Positions 23,793 through 30,997 of a stretch of DNA of 31,753 nt are shown in pieces. The DNA is from DATBFX01 sp036558305 (GTDB lineage Bacteria; Chloroflexota; Chloroflexia; Thermomicrobiales; UBA6265): the NCBI GenBank assembly GCA_036558305.1, contig DATBFX010000272.1:1-31753 (forward strand), given 5' to 3'. Every line of letters begins with the position of its first letter. The first letter of the stretch is position 1. The position numbers and the translations under genes were made by a program. The notes beneath the pieces are model-generated. The model was given only the letters and a program-made list of their open reading frames with translations, was not told the DNA's origin and made no database searches.

Positions 23793-24047
23793 CTAACAGC
23801 AGACCGGTTCGCAAACAGGGATCGATCCCGTCCGTCCGCCCACGACGATCCGGCGCACGGCCCTGAAAAGGGTGGCAACCCGCCGCTCCGCGCGTTCCGA
23901 AGCGGGTGGCAGCCTCGCGCTCTCGGCGGCCAGGCGGTGCCGCACCGATCCGTAGACGAACGGACGAGCTCGCAACGCCCGGTCGGGGTCCGGGTCGTTG
24001 AACGACTCGACGATGTGGTGCAGCAACGGGTTGTCGGAGTGGAGCAC
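23793..24047 (-). CDS. Small protein with Cys-rich C-terminus
   Basis: 84-residue hypothetical protein starting MLHSDNPLLHHIVESFNDPD and ending in VCEPVCC, a possible thiol site for arsenic. It has no membrane segment or signal. The GTG start at 24047 is supported by AAGGA eight bases upstream inside a strong AAGGAAGGAGG tract. It is the first frame after the operator at 24067-24086 and lies 33 bp before arsM. The codon pattern is compatible with coding but no family is recognised, so a non-coding leader cannot be excluded. Confidence 0.5.
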   Translation of the reverse strand: MLHSDNPLLHHIVESFNDPDPDRALRARPFVYGSVRHRLAAESARLPPASERAERRVATLFRAVRRIVVGGRTGSIPVCEPVCC

Positions 24048-24066
24048 GACCTCCTCCTTCCTTGCT

Positions 24067-24086
24067 TAGATATCGACAAACATCTA
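24067..24086. promoter_or_regulatory. ArsR-type operator of the arsM operon
   Basis: TAGAT (24067-24071) and ATCTA (24082-24086) flank 10 bp that include ATCGACAA. The sequence is closely related to the inverted repeat over the promoter of the upstream arsR gene, so the same repressor probably binds both. A standard promoter cannot be placed with confidence here; the operon may also be read through from arsR. Confidence 0.55.
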
Positions 24087-24110
24087 TCTCTCGGCGCAAC
24101 AAAAACGCGC

Positions 24111-24473
24111 CTAGCTCGCCACCGCCAGCTCCTCCGGCGCGAAGGCGTCGAGCGACCCGCGCAGCAGCGCCAGACCGCGCGGATCGGCGGCGTAGTAGGC
24201 CCAGACGCCGCGGCGGGAGACGGTGATCAACCCGGCTTCCCGCAGCACCTTGAGGTGGTGCGAGATCGTCGGTTGGCTGACGTCGAAGCGGTCGACGACG
24301 TCGCAGGCACAGATCGGCGCCTCCTGGGCAGCGATCAGGCGGAAGACGTCGAGGCGGGTCGCGTCGGCCAGCGCCTTGTAGATCGCGACGATCCGTTCCT
24401 GCTCCGCGGCGGGAAGCGGGAGCGGTTCGATCGGAATCTCGCAGCAGCCGGCCGGCCGGGTCTTCGTGGTCAT
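24111..24473 (-). CDS. arsR: ArsR-family repressor (first copy), leaderless
   Basis: 120-residue winged-helix repressor. Recognition helix SQPTISHHLKVLREAGLI and wing SRRGVWAYYAA are typical. The metalloid motif PICACDVV gives the CxC pair, and an N-terminal GCCEI (residues 9-12) adds two Cys. No Shine-Dalgarno precedes the ATG at 24473. The -10 element ends six bases upstream, so transcription should begin at or next to the ATG. It heads the arsM operon and probably controls both itself and that operon through related operators. Confidence 0.94.
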   Translation of the reverse strand: MTTKTRPAGCCEIPIEPLPLPAAEQERIVAIYKALADATRLDVFRLIAAQEAPICACDVVDRFDVSQPTISHHLKVLREAGLITVSRRGVWAYYAADPRGLALLRGSLDAFAPEELAVAS

Positions 24474-24479
24474 GACATG

Positions 24480-24513
24480 ATCATACGTGAGAAATAGATA
24501 TTTGTCAATATCT
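24480..24513 (-). promoter_or_regulatory. Promoter and operator of the first arsR gene
   Basis: TTGACA (24503-24508) and TATGAT (24480-24485) on the minus strand are exactly 17 bp apart, 6/6 and 5/6 to consensus. AGATAT-N6-ATATCT (24496-24513), a perfect inverted repeat, encloses the -35. A repressor bound there would exclude RNA polymerase. Confidence 0.82.
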
Positions 24514-24579
24514 TAGCGAGGCACTTCGTTGCGACCCTCGGCGGGCTCTGGATTTCGACCGCCACCGGTCGTCCGTGCG

Positions 24580-25881
24580 TCAATCGACCTGCCAGTCGAG
24601 CATCTGGACCGGCAGCACCGTTCCCGGTTCGGCGACGGCGAGGTCTTCCGGCACGACCAGCAACCCGTTGGCGAGCAGCAGCGAGGTCAACACCCCCGCC
24701 CCTTGCGAACCGGCGACGCGGGCGACGTAGCCGCCCGGAGCGTCTGCCTCGACCCGAACGCGGACGAAGTGACGCCGCCCGCCGGGGTTGTCGATGCGGT
24801 CGAGCAGGCGTGCCTGGACGATCGGGATTCCCAGATTCCGGTGCCCCAGCAGTTTGCGGAGCGCCGGTCGCGCAAACTGCTCGAAGGCGACCGCCGCCGC
24901 GACCGGATTCCCCGGCAACCCGATCAGGGGGACACCGCCGATCCGGCCGAAAGCGAGCGGTTTGCCCGGTCTGATGCGCACCTGCCAGACGTCGACCCGG
25001 CCGGCCGTCTGGAGGACGTCCTTGACGACGTCGTAGTCGCCGCGCGAGACGCCGCCGCTGGTGACGATCAGGTCGGCCTGCTTCGCCTCGGCGAGTTTCG
25101 CCCGCAACTCGGCGGTCGTGTCCCGCGCCACGCCGAGGAGGATCGGATCGCCGCCGCAGCGGCGGACCAGAGCGGCGACGAGCGGGCTGTTGCTGTTGCG
25201 GATCTGCCCCGGCCCCAACTCGCTCCCGGCATCGACGATCTCGTCGCCGGTGGCGAGGATGGCCACCCGCGGTCGCCGGTGCACCGCGACCCAGTCCCGC
25301 CCCAGTGCCGCCAGCACCCCGATCTCCGCCGGGCGGACCGCGGTCCCGGCCGCCAGCACCCGGTCACCGGCCGCCACGTCCTCGCCCGCCGGCCGGACGT
25401 TTTCTCCCGGCCGCGCGGTGCGGCGGACGGCAACCGTGTCTCCCGCCCGCCGGTCGGGCGCCGTCGCGCGGTCGCCCTCGTCGGTCTCCTCGAAGCGCAC
25501 GACCGCGTCCGCGCCGTCGGGGACCGGTGCCCCGGTCATGATCCGCACCGCCGTCCCCGGTTCGACGTTCCGGGTCGGGGCGTACCCGGCCGGTGCTTCG
25601 CCCACGACCCGGAGGTGGAGCGGACCCTGCACGCTCGCGCCCGCCGTGTCGCTCGCCCGTACCGCGTAGCCGTCCATCGCCGAATTCGGGAACGGCGGCA
25701 CGGGTGACGCAGCCACGATCTCCTCGGCCAGCACCAATCCCAACGCCTCGACGATCGGGACGGCGACCGCCGGCAACGGCGCGAACGCGGCGAGGATTTT
25801 GTCGCGCGCCTCGTCGACGCCGACCAGCCCCGCCGGGTCGTCCCAGGGACGTGTTCGCGGCGAGGGTGCGCGTCGGGACAT
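24580..25881 (-). CDS. moeA: Molybdopterin molybdenumtransferase MoeA
   Basis: 433-residue enzyme that inserts molybdate into adenylylated molybdopterin. Typical stretches are PPFPNSAMDGYAVR (about 62-75), RIMTGAPVPDGADAVVRFE (about 113-131), ILATGDEIV, TSGGVSRGDYD and RPGKPLAFG, then LPGNPVAAAVAFEQF. A C-terminal MoeA domain IV ends the protein. The start follows TCGGAG. Length and domain order are normal. It lies 70 bp downstream of a MarR-family gene on the same strand and may be co-transcribed. The nearest visible client is the SoxC-type enzyme at 9292-10599. Confidence 0.96.
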   Translation of the reverse strand: MSRRAPSPRTRPWDDPAGLVGVDEARDKILAAFAPLPAVAVPIVEALGLVLAEEIVAASPVPPFPNSAMDGYAVRASDTAGASVQGPLHLRVVGEAPAGYAPTRNVEPGTAVRIMTGAPVPDGADAVVRFEETDEGDRATAPDRRAGDTVAVRRTARPGENVRPAGEDVAAGDRVLAAGTAVRPAEIGVLAALGRDWVAVHRRPRVAILATGDEIVDAGSELGPGQIRNSNSPLVAALVRRCGGDPILLGVARDTTAELRAKLAEAKQADLIVTSGGVSRGDYDVVKDVLQTAGRVDVWQVRIRPGKPLAFGRIGGVPLIGLPGNPVAAAVAFEQFARPALRKLLGHRNLGIPIVQARLLDRIDNPGGRRHFVRVRVEADAPGGYVARVAGSQGAGVLTSLLLANGLLVVPEDLAVAEPGTVLPVQMLDWQVD

Positions 25882-25920
25882 GGCGTACTCCGAAGAAGAC
25901 GACAGGGTTTGGAAATCGAC

Positions 25921-25948
25921 TGACGACTGACGACTGACGACTGACGAC
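25921..25948. repeat. Four tandem 7-bp repeats
   Basis: TGACGAC is repeated four times without error between the MarR and moeA genes. Copy number of such heptamers usually varies by slippage; length changes here would alter the moeA leader. No binding protein can be named. Confidence 0.85.
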
Positions 25949-25951
25949 TCG

Positions 25952-26401
25952 TCAAACCGTCGGTTGCTGCCGGACGCGCCGCAATGCCTCGGCGAGCACG
26001 CGCTTTTCCTCGCCGGTCAGGCGATCGGCGAAGTGGCGGGCGATGCCGCGGGCGTAGACCGGCCAGGCCCGTTCGACCGCCTGTTCGCCCGCCGGGGTCA
26101 GCACCGCGTAGGTACCGCGGCGGTCGGTTTCGCACGGTTCGCGGCGGATCAGCCCGGCCGCCTCGACCCGGTCGATCAGCCGCGTCAGACCGCTCCGGCT
26201 GAGCACCACCTCGTCGGCCAGGTCTTGCAGGCGGCGGCGGCGGCCGGGGGCGGCGGTCAGCGCGGTCAGCACGTCGTACCAGGTCAGCGAGACCACCCCG
26301 GCGGCGGCGAACTCCCGCTCGATCCGACCGACCGCGGCGGCATGGGCGAAGACGAACGCCTCCCAGGCCGCCAATCCCTCCTTGTCCAATACTTCGTCCA
26401 T
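25952..26401 (-). CDS. MarR-family regulator
   Basis: 149-residue winged-helix regulator. The recognition helix is SRSGLTRLIDRVEAAGLI (about 67-84) and the wing RREPCETDRRGTYAVLT contains the DRR signature. A single Cys in the wing (EPCETDRR) could be a redox or ligand sensor. The start at 26401 is preferred because a promoter places the transcript start at that ATG. ATG 26413 and TTG 26437 are upstream alternatives that would overlap the promoter. It may control moeA downstream or the dyad at 26582-26596; the ligand is unknown. Confidence 0.9.
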   Translation of the reverse strand: MDEVLDKEGLAAWEAFVFAHAAAVGRIEREFAAAGVVSLTWYDVLTALTAAPGRRRRLQDLADEVVLSRSGLTRLIDRVEAAGLIRREPCETDRRGTYAVLTPAGEQAVERAWPVYARGIARHFADRLTGEEKRVLAEALRRVRQQPTV

Positions 26402-26408
26402 GCCGGCA

Positions 26409-26437
26409 AGCATAGCCGACGATAATTGACCTTGCAA
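26409..26437 (-). promoter_or_regulatory. Promoter of the MarR-family gene
   Basis: TTGCAA (26432-26437) and TATGCT (26409-26414) on the minus strand are 17 bp apart. The -10 ends seven bases before the ATG at 26401, implying a leaderless transcript. ATTG-N6-CAAT (26425-26438) overlaps the -35 and could be an autoregulatory site. Confidence 0.55.
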
Positions 26438-26581
26438 TCACATCGCGGTACCCCCGACGCGAACTGCGATCGCCTCTTGCGCGGCAACGGTGGCTGTCAT
26501 GGCGGTCACGTGTTCACGGGTGTCACCGTTAATCCGGGTTGTGCACGCGCGCCGATACCCGAAGACGCCGCCGCCAGGGTA

Positions 26582-26610
26582 TTGACAAATAGTCAACGAA
26601 CCGCTAATGT
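26582..26610 (+). promoter_or_regulatory. Orphan promoter with MarR-like dyad
   Basis: TTGACA (26582-26587), 17 bp, TAATGT (26605-26610). The -35 is part of TTGAC-AAATA-GTCAA (26582-26596), the form of dyad bound by MarR-family proteins. No convincing gene follows on the plus strand. Confidence 0.45.
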
Positions 26611-26783
26611 ACGTTCAGTCCCGAGCGATGGGCGGCCCGCCGAAAGGCGGCCAAACGTCGGTCGGGATTTCTCTTTGTCCTCGACGAGGACTCCGCCGGT
26701 GGCTTCCACTCCCTCTTCGTGGTGCGCTGCCCCGGCCCGCACGTTCGCGCTCGCCGCGGCGGCCCCCCCAATGCCAGCCAGTT

Positions 26784-27380
26784 TCAGCCCCGTTCGTTCG
26801 AGGCAATGGCCGCCGCATCGGACGCGGGTGACCAGACCCACTGCTCGCGCCGCCGGTCCTTGACGGCGACCACGCCGCACAGCTTGTCGATCAGCGTCCG
26901 CCGGCGCGGATCCCAGAGCATCCAGAGGTGCGCCACAATGACCAGCATGCCGACGAAGAGGACCGCGCCGACGATGGCCCAGGTCATCGCGGCAGACAGC
27001 TCCGCGTCGGCCAGCCACCACGGCAAAAAGGCGATGGCAGCCACGTCCGCGTAGAGGAGCAGGGCACCACCGGCGCGGGGGATCAGGCGTCTCCAGCGCG
27101 GCCTACCACTCGTCGCCGCGTCGACGAGGCGATACCCAAGGGCGCCCATCCCGGGCGACTGGGCGCGTGTCCACAGCCAGGCAAAGAAGCCGATGGACAG
27201 CACCGGGGATGCAACCACGAAGAGGTAGGGGATCGGGATGAACACGAGGATCATGAGGACGAAGGTCGACCCCATGGAGAAGATCATCCAGTCGAGGAGT
27301 GCCGCGGCCAGTCGTCGCCCGAAGCCAGCGAAGGCGACCTCATCGGGAACAACCGGTGCGTGTGCTCGCAGGTTCGCCAC
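26784..27380 (-). CDS. RDD-family membrane protein
   Basis: 198-residue integral membrane protein. The RDD hallmark is seen as FGRRLAAALLDWMIF (R and D around residues 19-27), followed by about four hydrophobic segments and the family pattern SPGMGALGYRLVDAATSGRPRWRRLIPRAGG. The late DPRRRTLIDKLCGVVAVKDRR is typical too. The GTG start at 27380 has AAGGGGAG six bases upstream; the open frame continues further up without such signals. RDD proteins include ion antiporters, but most are uncharacterised. Single-gene unit between MFS and MarR genes. Confidence 0.88.
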   Translation of the reverse strand: MANLRAHAPVVPDEVAFAGFGRRLAAALLDWMIFSMGSTFVLMILVFIPIPYLFVVASPVLSIGFFAWLWTRAQSPGMGALGYRLVDAATSGRPRWRRLIPRAGGALLLYADVAAIAFLPWWLADAELSAAMTWAIVGAVLFVGMLVIVAHLWMLWDPRRRTLIDKLCGVVAVKDRRREQWVWSPASDAAAIASNERG

Positions 27381-27734
27381 CGCCGTCTCCCCTTCCGCCT
27401 GCCGGCGATGCGCGCGGCACGCGGGGTCGGATCCGAACCTCGGTCGTTGCCGTTGCGGCGCGGCTGCGGCCCACATGGGACGACCATCGATATGGACAGC
27501 ATGCGCCGCGACGCAGAGCGAAACATCGGAAGAATGGCGGATGTGGGAACGCCGAAAATGGCTCGATGCGAGGTGCGATGCTAGAGGGAATCCCGTCCCA
27601 ACCTGGGTGCAAGCGAGGCACGAGCGCGACAAATCCGCAACAAACGGCGTGCGGAGCATCGCGACGGACCCGCTCGGAAGGAGGGGCGACGACCGAAGGT
27701 CGAGACGTCGCGAGTTCGCCCGCCTTTCCCTCCA
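27381..27734. other. Intergenic region, no gene seen
   Basis: 354 bp between the MFS stop and the RDD start. A short hairpin CGACC-GAA-GGTCG (27690-27702) lies 33 bp after the MFS stop and may help end that operon. The remainder shows no coding signal with a ribosome-binding site and no clear promoter. Confidence 0.5.
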
Positions 27735-29018
27735 TCACGCGCCTGGTTTCAATGCCACCCTGTGCGCCGCCAGCGTCTCGGTCATCACGGTCAACACGAC
27801 CACCCCCGAACCGAAGGTCAGCAAACCGACCGCCCCGATCGCCCAGCGCAGTCCGAGCAGGTCGGCGATCGCCCCGGCCAGCAGCGCGCCGATCGCATAG
27901 CCGCCGTCCCGCCACAGCCGGTAGACGCCGACCGCGGACGCCCGCCACTCCGGGTGGGCGACGTCGCCGACCGCCGCCAGCAGCGCCGGGTAGACCATCG
28001 CCGTCCCGATCCCCAGCAGCACGGCTCCCGCCAGCCATGGCCAGAATCCGTTGGCCGCGAGGATCAGCAGGATCCCGGCCGCCTGGACCCACATCCCGCC
28101 GACGATCAGTCCCTTGCGACCCAGCCGATCCGACAGCGCACCGGTGCCCAATTGCGTCACACCCCAGACCGCGGGGTAGATCGCCGCCAGCACCGCGATC
28201 CGGTCGAGCGACAGACCGCGCGCCGCGAAGAAGAGCGGGAAAAGCCCCCAGGCCATCCCGTCGTTGAGGTTGTTGACCAGCCCGGCCTGGCAGACCGAGA
28301 AGAGGCGCCGGTCCTTCCAACTCGTCAACGTGACGATCTCGCCGAACGACGGTCCGGGCAGTTTCGCCGCCGCGCCACCCCGCAGCGCCGCCTCGTACCG
28401 CGCGTGACCCTGGGAGTCGCGCACGAAAAATGCCGAGAGGATCAGCCCCGCCAGCGCGCAGACCACACCGAGGTAGAACGGTTCCGGTCGCAGCCCGTAC
28501 GAGGAGGCGATGGAGCCCGAAGCGAAGGCTGCCCCGGCGAGCGCGAGGTAGCCGGCGGCCTCGTTGAGTCCCATCGCGAAACCGCGCCGCGCCGGCCCGA
28601 CGAGGTCGATCTTCATGATGACCGTCGTCGACCAGCACAATCCCTGATTGACCCCCAGGAGCACGTTTGCGAAGACCACCCACCCCCAACTCGGCGCCAG
28701 CATGATCAGGATCGGCACCGGCACGCCGACCAACCAGCCGGCGACGAGGATCCGCTTGCGGCCGACCCGGTCGGAGAAGCGCCCGGCGAAGAGGTTCGAC
28801 AGCGCCTTGACGATGCCGAAGGAGACGATGAAGGAGAGGGCGATCGTGCGCGATGCCTGCCCAAACTCGTCCTTGGCGAGCAGCGGGACGACCGTCCGCT
28901 CCACCCCGACCATACCGCCGACGAAGGCGTTGACGACGACGAGCAGCGCGAACTGTTCCCAGTTCTCGCGCAAACCGAGACGGATCGGGGCGGTGGCCGG
29001 GACGCTAAGCGACGGCAC
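27735..29018 (-). CDS. MFS permease in the sulfur operon
   Basis: 427-residue MFS transporter with 12 hydrophobic segments. Loop signatures FAGRFSDRVGRKRILV (TM2-3) and ALSDRLGRKGLIVGG (TM8-9) mark the two halves. The frame is open far upstream, but that part is the antisense-like overlap with the preceding gene. GTG at 29018 is chosen because it overlaps the rhodanese/MBL stop by only 14 bp and begins directly before TM1. It is the last gene of the DsrE-methyltransferase-rhodanese operon, so export of a sulfur or selenium compound is plausible but unproven. Confidence 0.88.
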   Translation of the reverse strand: MPSLSVPATAPIRLGLRENWEQFALLVVVNAFVGGMVGVERTVVPLLAKDEFGQASRTIALSFIVSFGIVKALSNLFAGRFSDRVGRKRILVAGWLVGVPVPILIMLAPSWGWVVFANVLLGVNQGLCWSTTVIMKIDLVGPARRGFAMGLNEAAGYLALAGAAFASGSIASSYGLRPEPFYLGVVCALAGLILSAFFVRDSQGHARYEAALRGGAAAKLPGPSFGEIVTLTSWKDRRLFSVCQAGLVNNLNDGMAWGLFPLFFAARGLSLDRIAVLAAIYPAVWGVTQLGTGALSDRLGRKGLIVGGMWVQAAGILLILAANGFWPWLAGAVLLGIGTAMVYPALLAAVGDVAHPEWRASAVGVYRLWRDGGYAIGALLAGAIADLLGLRWAIGAVGLLTFGSGVVVLTVMTETLAAHRVALKPGA

Positions 29019-30135
29019 AGCGGTTCGCCCCGGCCTCCAGATCGGTCGGATCACCAGTCGGTGTCTCGCCGGTCTCGTTGAACGCCACGATCGCGGCGTG
29101 GTTGGGCGGGGTCGGTGGCAGCCGGGCGAGGATCGTCTCGACGAACGCGGTCTCGCCGAGACCGAGCGTTGGCACCCGCGCCGCCACTTCCGCCAGCGTC
29201 GCGGCGATCGGCACCCCATCGAAGGCGATCGGACCGCTCGTGTGACCGGGCAGGACCAGCGTCTCGGGCGGGTGCGCGACCAGGCGGCGCAGGGAACCCC
29301 AGAGCAGCCGCGCCCGTTCCCGCGCTTCGCCGGCGCTTGCCTCCAGATCGGGGCGACCGACGCCGCTCAAGAAGAGCGTGTCGCCGGTGAAGAGCGCCGC
29401 GTCGTCGAGCAGATAGCACATCGCCTCGGGGGTGTGGCCGGGTGTCCGTAGCGCGGTCAGACGGGCGTCGCCGATGGCGAGGACCCCGCCTTCCCGCAGG
29501 CCGGCAAACGGATAGGCGACCCGGTTTGTCGCCGGCAGGTGCAGGGTGGCCCCCGTCCGCTCGGCAAGCACCCGCGCCCGGCTCAGGTGGTCGGCGTGGA
29601 CGTGGGTGTCCAGGACGTGGCGGATCCCCCAACCGTGCTTGACCGCCAACTCCTGGTAGACCTCGGGAGCGAGCGAGGCGTCGACCACCGCCGCCTCGCC
29701 GCCGCTCCCGATCAGGTACGAAAGACAGCCCTTGCCGGTGCGGCGCACCTGGACGACCGTCGCGGCACTGTCGGGGAGGGCGACCTCGGCGGTGTTCCAG
29801 GCCAGACTCCACGCCTTCATGCCGCCGGCGAGGGAATGCGCGTCGAATCCCCTGGCGCGGAGTTGCTCGGCGGCAACCAAACTCACCTTGCCGGCACCGC
29901 AGACCGTCACGACCGTCGTTTCGTCCGGCAGAACCACGCCGGCCAGCGCGTCCGGCTCGCCCGCCTTGAGCGCGTCGTAGGCGTCGACGTGCAGGCTGCC
30001 CGGGATCGCCCACTCCGCCCGATCCGCGGTCGTGCGGACGTCGAGCACCGTCACCGGCTGCCCGCTGTCCAGCATGGATTGCAGGGTGTTGACGTCGATA
30101 CCTTCCTTGACAACGGTTTGCAGCATGGTGCTCAT
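29005..30135 (-). CDS. Rhodanese / MBL-fold persulfide dioxygenase fusion
   Basis: 376-residue two-domain sulfur enzyme. Residues 1-115 are a rhodanese domain with C79 in VTVCGAGKVS as the persulfide-carrying residue. Residues 125-350 are an MBL-fold persulfide-dioxygenase-like domain with THVHADH (H178, H180, D182, H183), PGHT (H234), GDTLF (D252) and LPGHTSG (H298). Family knowledge: ETHE1-type enzymes oxidise glutathione persulfide to sulfite. The rhodanese is N-terminal, the reverse of many known fusions. GAGG lies 11 nt before the ATG. The gene starts 40 bp after the selenomethyltransferase stop and overlaps the MFS gene. Confidence 0.92.
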   Translation of the reverse strand: MSTMLQTVVKEGIDVNTLQSMLDSGQPVTVLDVRTTADRAEWAIPGSLHVDAYDALKAGEPDALAGVVLPDETTVVTVCGAGKVSLVAAEQLRARGFDAHSLAGGMKAWSLAWNTAEVALPDSAATVVQVRRTGKGCLSYLIGSGGEAAVVDASLAPEVYQELAVKHGWGIRHVLDTHVHADHLSRARVLAERTGATLHLPATNRVAYPFAGLREGGVLAIGDARLTALRTPGHTPEAMCYLLDDAALFTGDTLFLSGVGRPDLEASAGEARERARLLWGSLRRLVAHPPETLVLPGHTSGPIAFDGVPIAATLAEVAARVPTLGLGETAFVETILARLPPTPPNHAAIVAFNETGETPTGDPTDLEAGANRCAVA

Positions 30136-30174
30136 CCGGCTATGTACCTCACCAGTGGCGGAGTACCAAGGACA

Positions 30175-30969
30175 TTAAGCCACTTTGCGTGCGCGGGGTT
30201 TGACCGCGCGGATGTCGACGCCCTGCGTGCCGAACTCGGCGGCGCTGGAGGCGGACGGGGCATCCGAGAACGTGTCGTAGCGGCGAACGGAGAACTCGAC
30301 CGCCGCGAAGCCGGCGGCTTCGATGAGGGAGCGAAGCTCTCCTTCCAGGAGAGCACCGGCAATTCAGCCGGTCCATAAGGAAATGTCCGCTTTTGCATCC
30401 TCCGGCACCGCCGAGGCGACGACGATGTCCGACAACTGCATCCGCCCGCCCGGTTTCAGCACCCGGTACGCCTCGGCGACTACGGTCGCCTTGTCGGGGC
30501 AGAGGTTGACGACGCCGTTGGAGATGACCAGATCGACCTCGGCATCGGCGACGGGGAGCGCTTCGAGGTACCCCTCGCGGAACTCGGCGTTGCCGAACCC
30601 GAGCAATTCGGCGTTGGCGCGGGCCTTGTCGAGCATCGCCGGCGTCATGTCGACGCCGATCGCGCGGCCCGCCGGGCCGACCATCGCCGCGGCCTGGAAG
30701 AGGTCGAAGCCGGCGCCGGCGCCGAGGTCGAGGACCGTCTCGCCGGGCGCCGGTTCGCCCCAGGCAAAGGGGTTGCCGACCCCGGCGAAACTCTCGACGA
30801 CCGCATCGGGCAGGGCGGCAACGCGCTCCTCCGGATACCCGAGCCGCGCCGCCAGCAACCGGCCGGTGTGGAAGTGGAACCCCTTGAGTGGGCAGGCCGC
30901 GACCTCTGCGTATTCCTCCTGAATGGCCCAGCGGAGTTGGGCGATGTCGAGCAGCATTTCGGTTGCCAA
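30175..30969 (-). CDS. ArsM-like SAM methyltransferase, probable selenoprotein
   Basis: Read through one in-frame TGA (30364-30366), this is a 264-residue methyltransferase. The SAM motif is VLDLGAGAGFDLF (79-91), with VDMTPAMLDKA and RVLKPGGRMQLSDI following. TGA is residue 202 in LWTG-U-IAGAL; the window's own ArsM has VGCIAGAL, with C211 at that place. The 62 codons after TGA keep homology (LIEAAGFAAVEF versus LLADAGFADTEF in ArsM) up to TAA. A hairpin suited to SECIS follows the TGA. The partner Cys of ArsM (C161) is Gly152 here, so the substrate may differ. The TTG start at 30969 has GGGAGG six bases upstream. If TGA is a true stop, a 201-residue product lacking the catalytic end results. 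Confidence 0.85.
30336..30354 (-). promoter_or_regulatory. Candidate bacterial SECIS element
   Basis: As mRNA, GCUCUCC and GGAGAGC form a perfect 7-bp stem with the 5-nt loop UGGAA. The loop begins 17 nt after the UGA and has G at its second position, within the published bacterial SECIS model (apical loop 16-37 nt away with an early G). Six of the first ten codons after UGA end in A or T, against two of the next twenty, as expected if RNA structure constrains codons. Confidence 0.75.
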
Positions 30970-30997
30970 GGTGTGCCTCCCGGTCATCAATTTGCGG

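Larger units (their letters stand above)
26402..26783. other. Intergenic region between the RDD and MarR genes
   Basis: 382 bp with no credible gene. It holds the MarR promoter, the TTGAC dyad with a plus-strand promoter at 26582-26610, and a GAAA tetraloop hairpin (CCGCC-GAAA-GGCGG, 26637-26650). The plus-strand promoter points at sequence with only low-complexity Arg/Pro-rich frames, so any product may be a non-coding RNA. Confidence 0.45.

Noticed and set aside
24093..24111. GGCGC/GCGCC hairpin after the first arsR as a terminator
   Set aside because: Only a 5-bp stem with the T-run in the loop and no U-tract after it; too weak to call, and readthrough into the arsM operon is plausible.
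26607..26831. Plus-strand frame after the orphan promoter
   Set aside because: Arg/Pro-rich translation, no ribosome-binding site, and it overlaps the end of the RDD gene antisense.
30149..30376. Reading the end of the methyltransferase as a separate or frameshifted gene
   Set aside because: Homology to ArsM continues in the same frame after the TGA, so no frameshift is needed; the overlapping frame there is Arg-rich nonsense.
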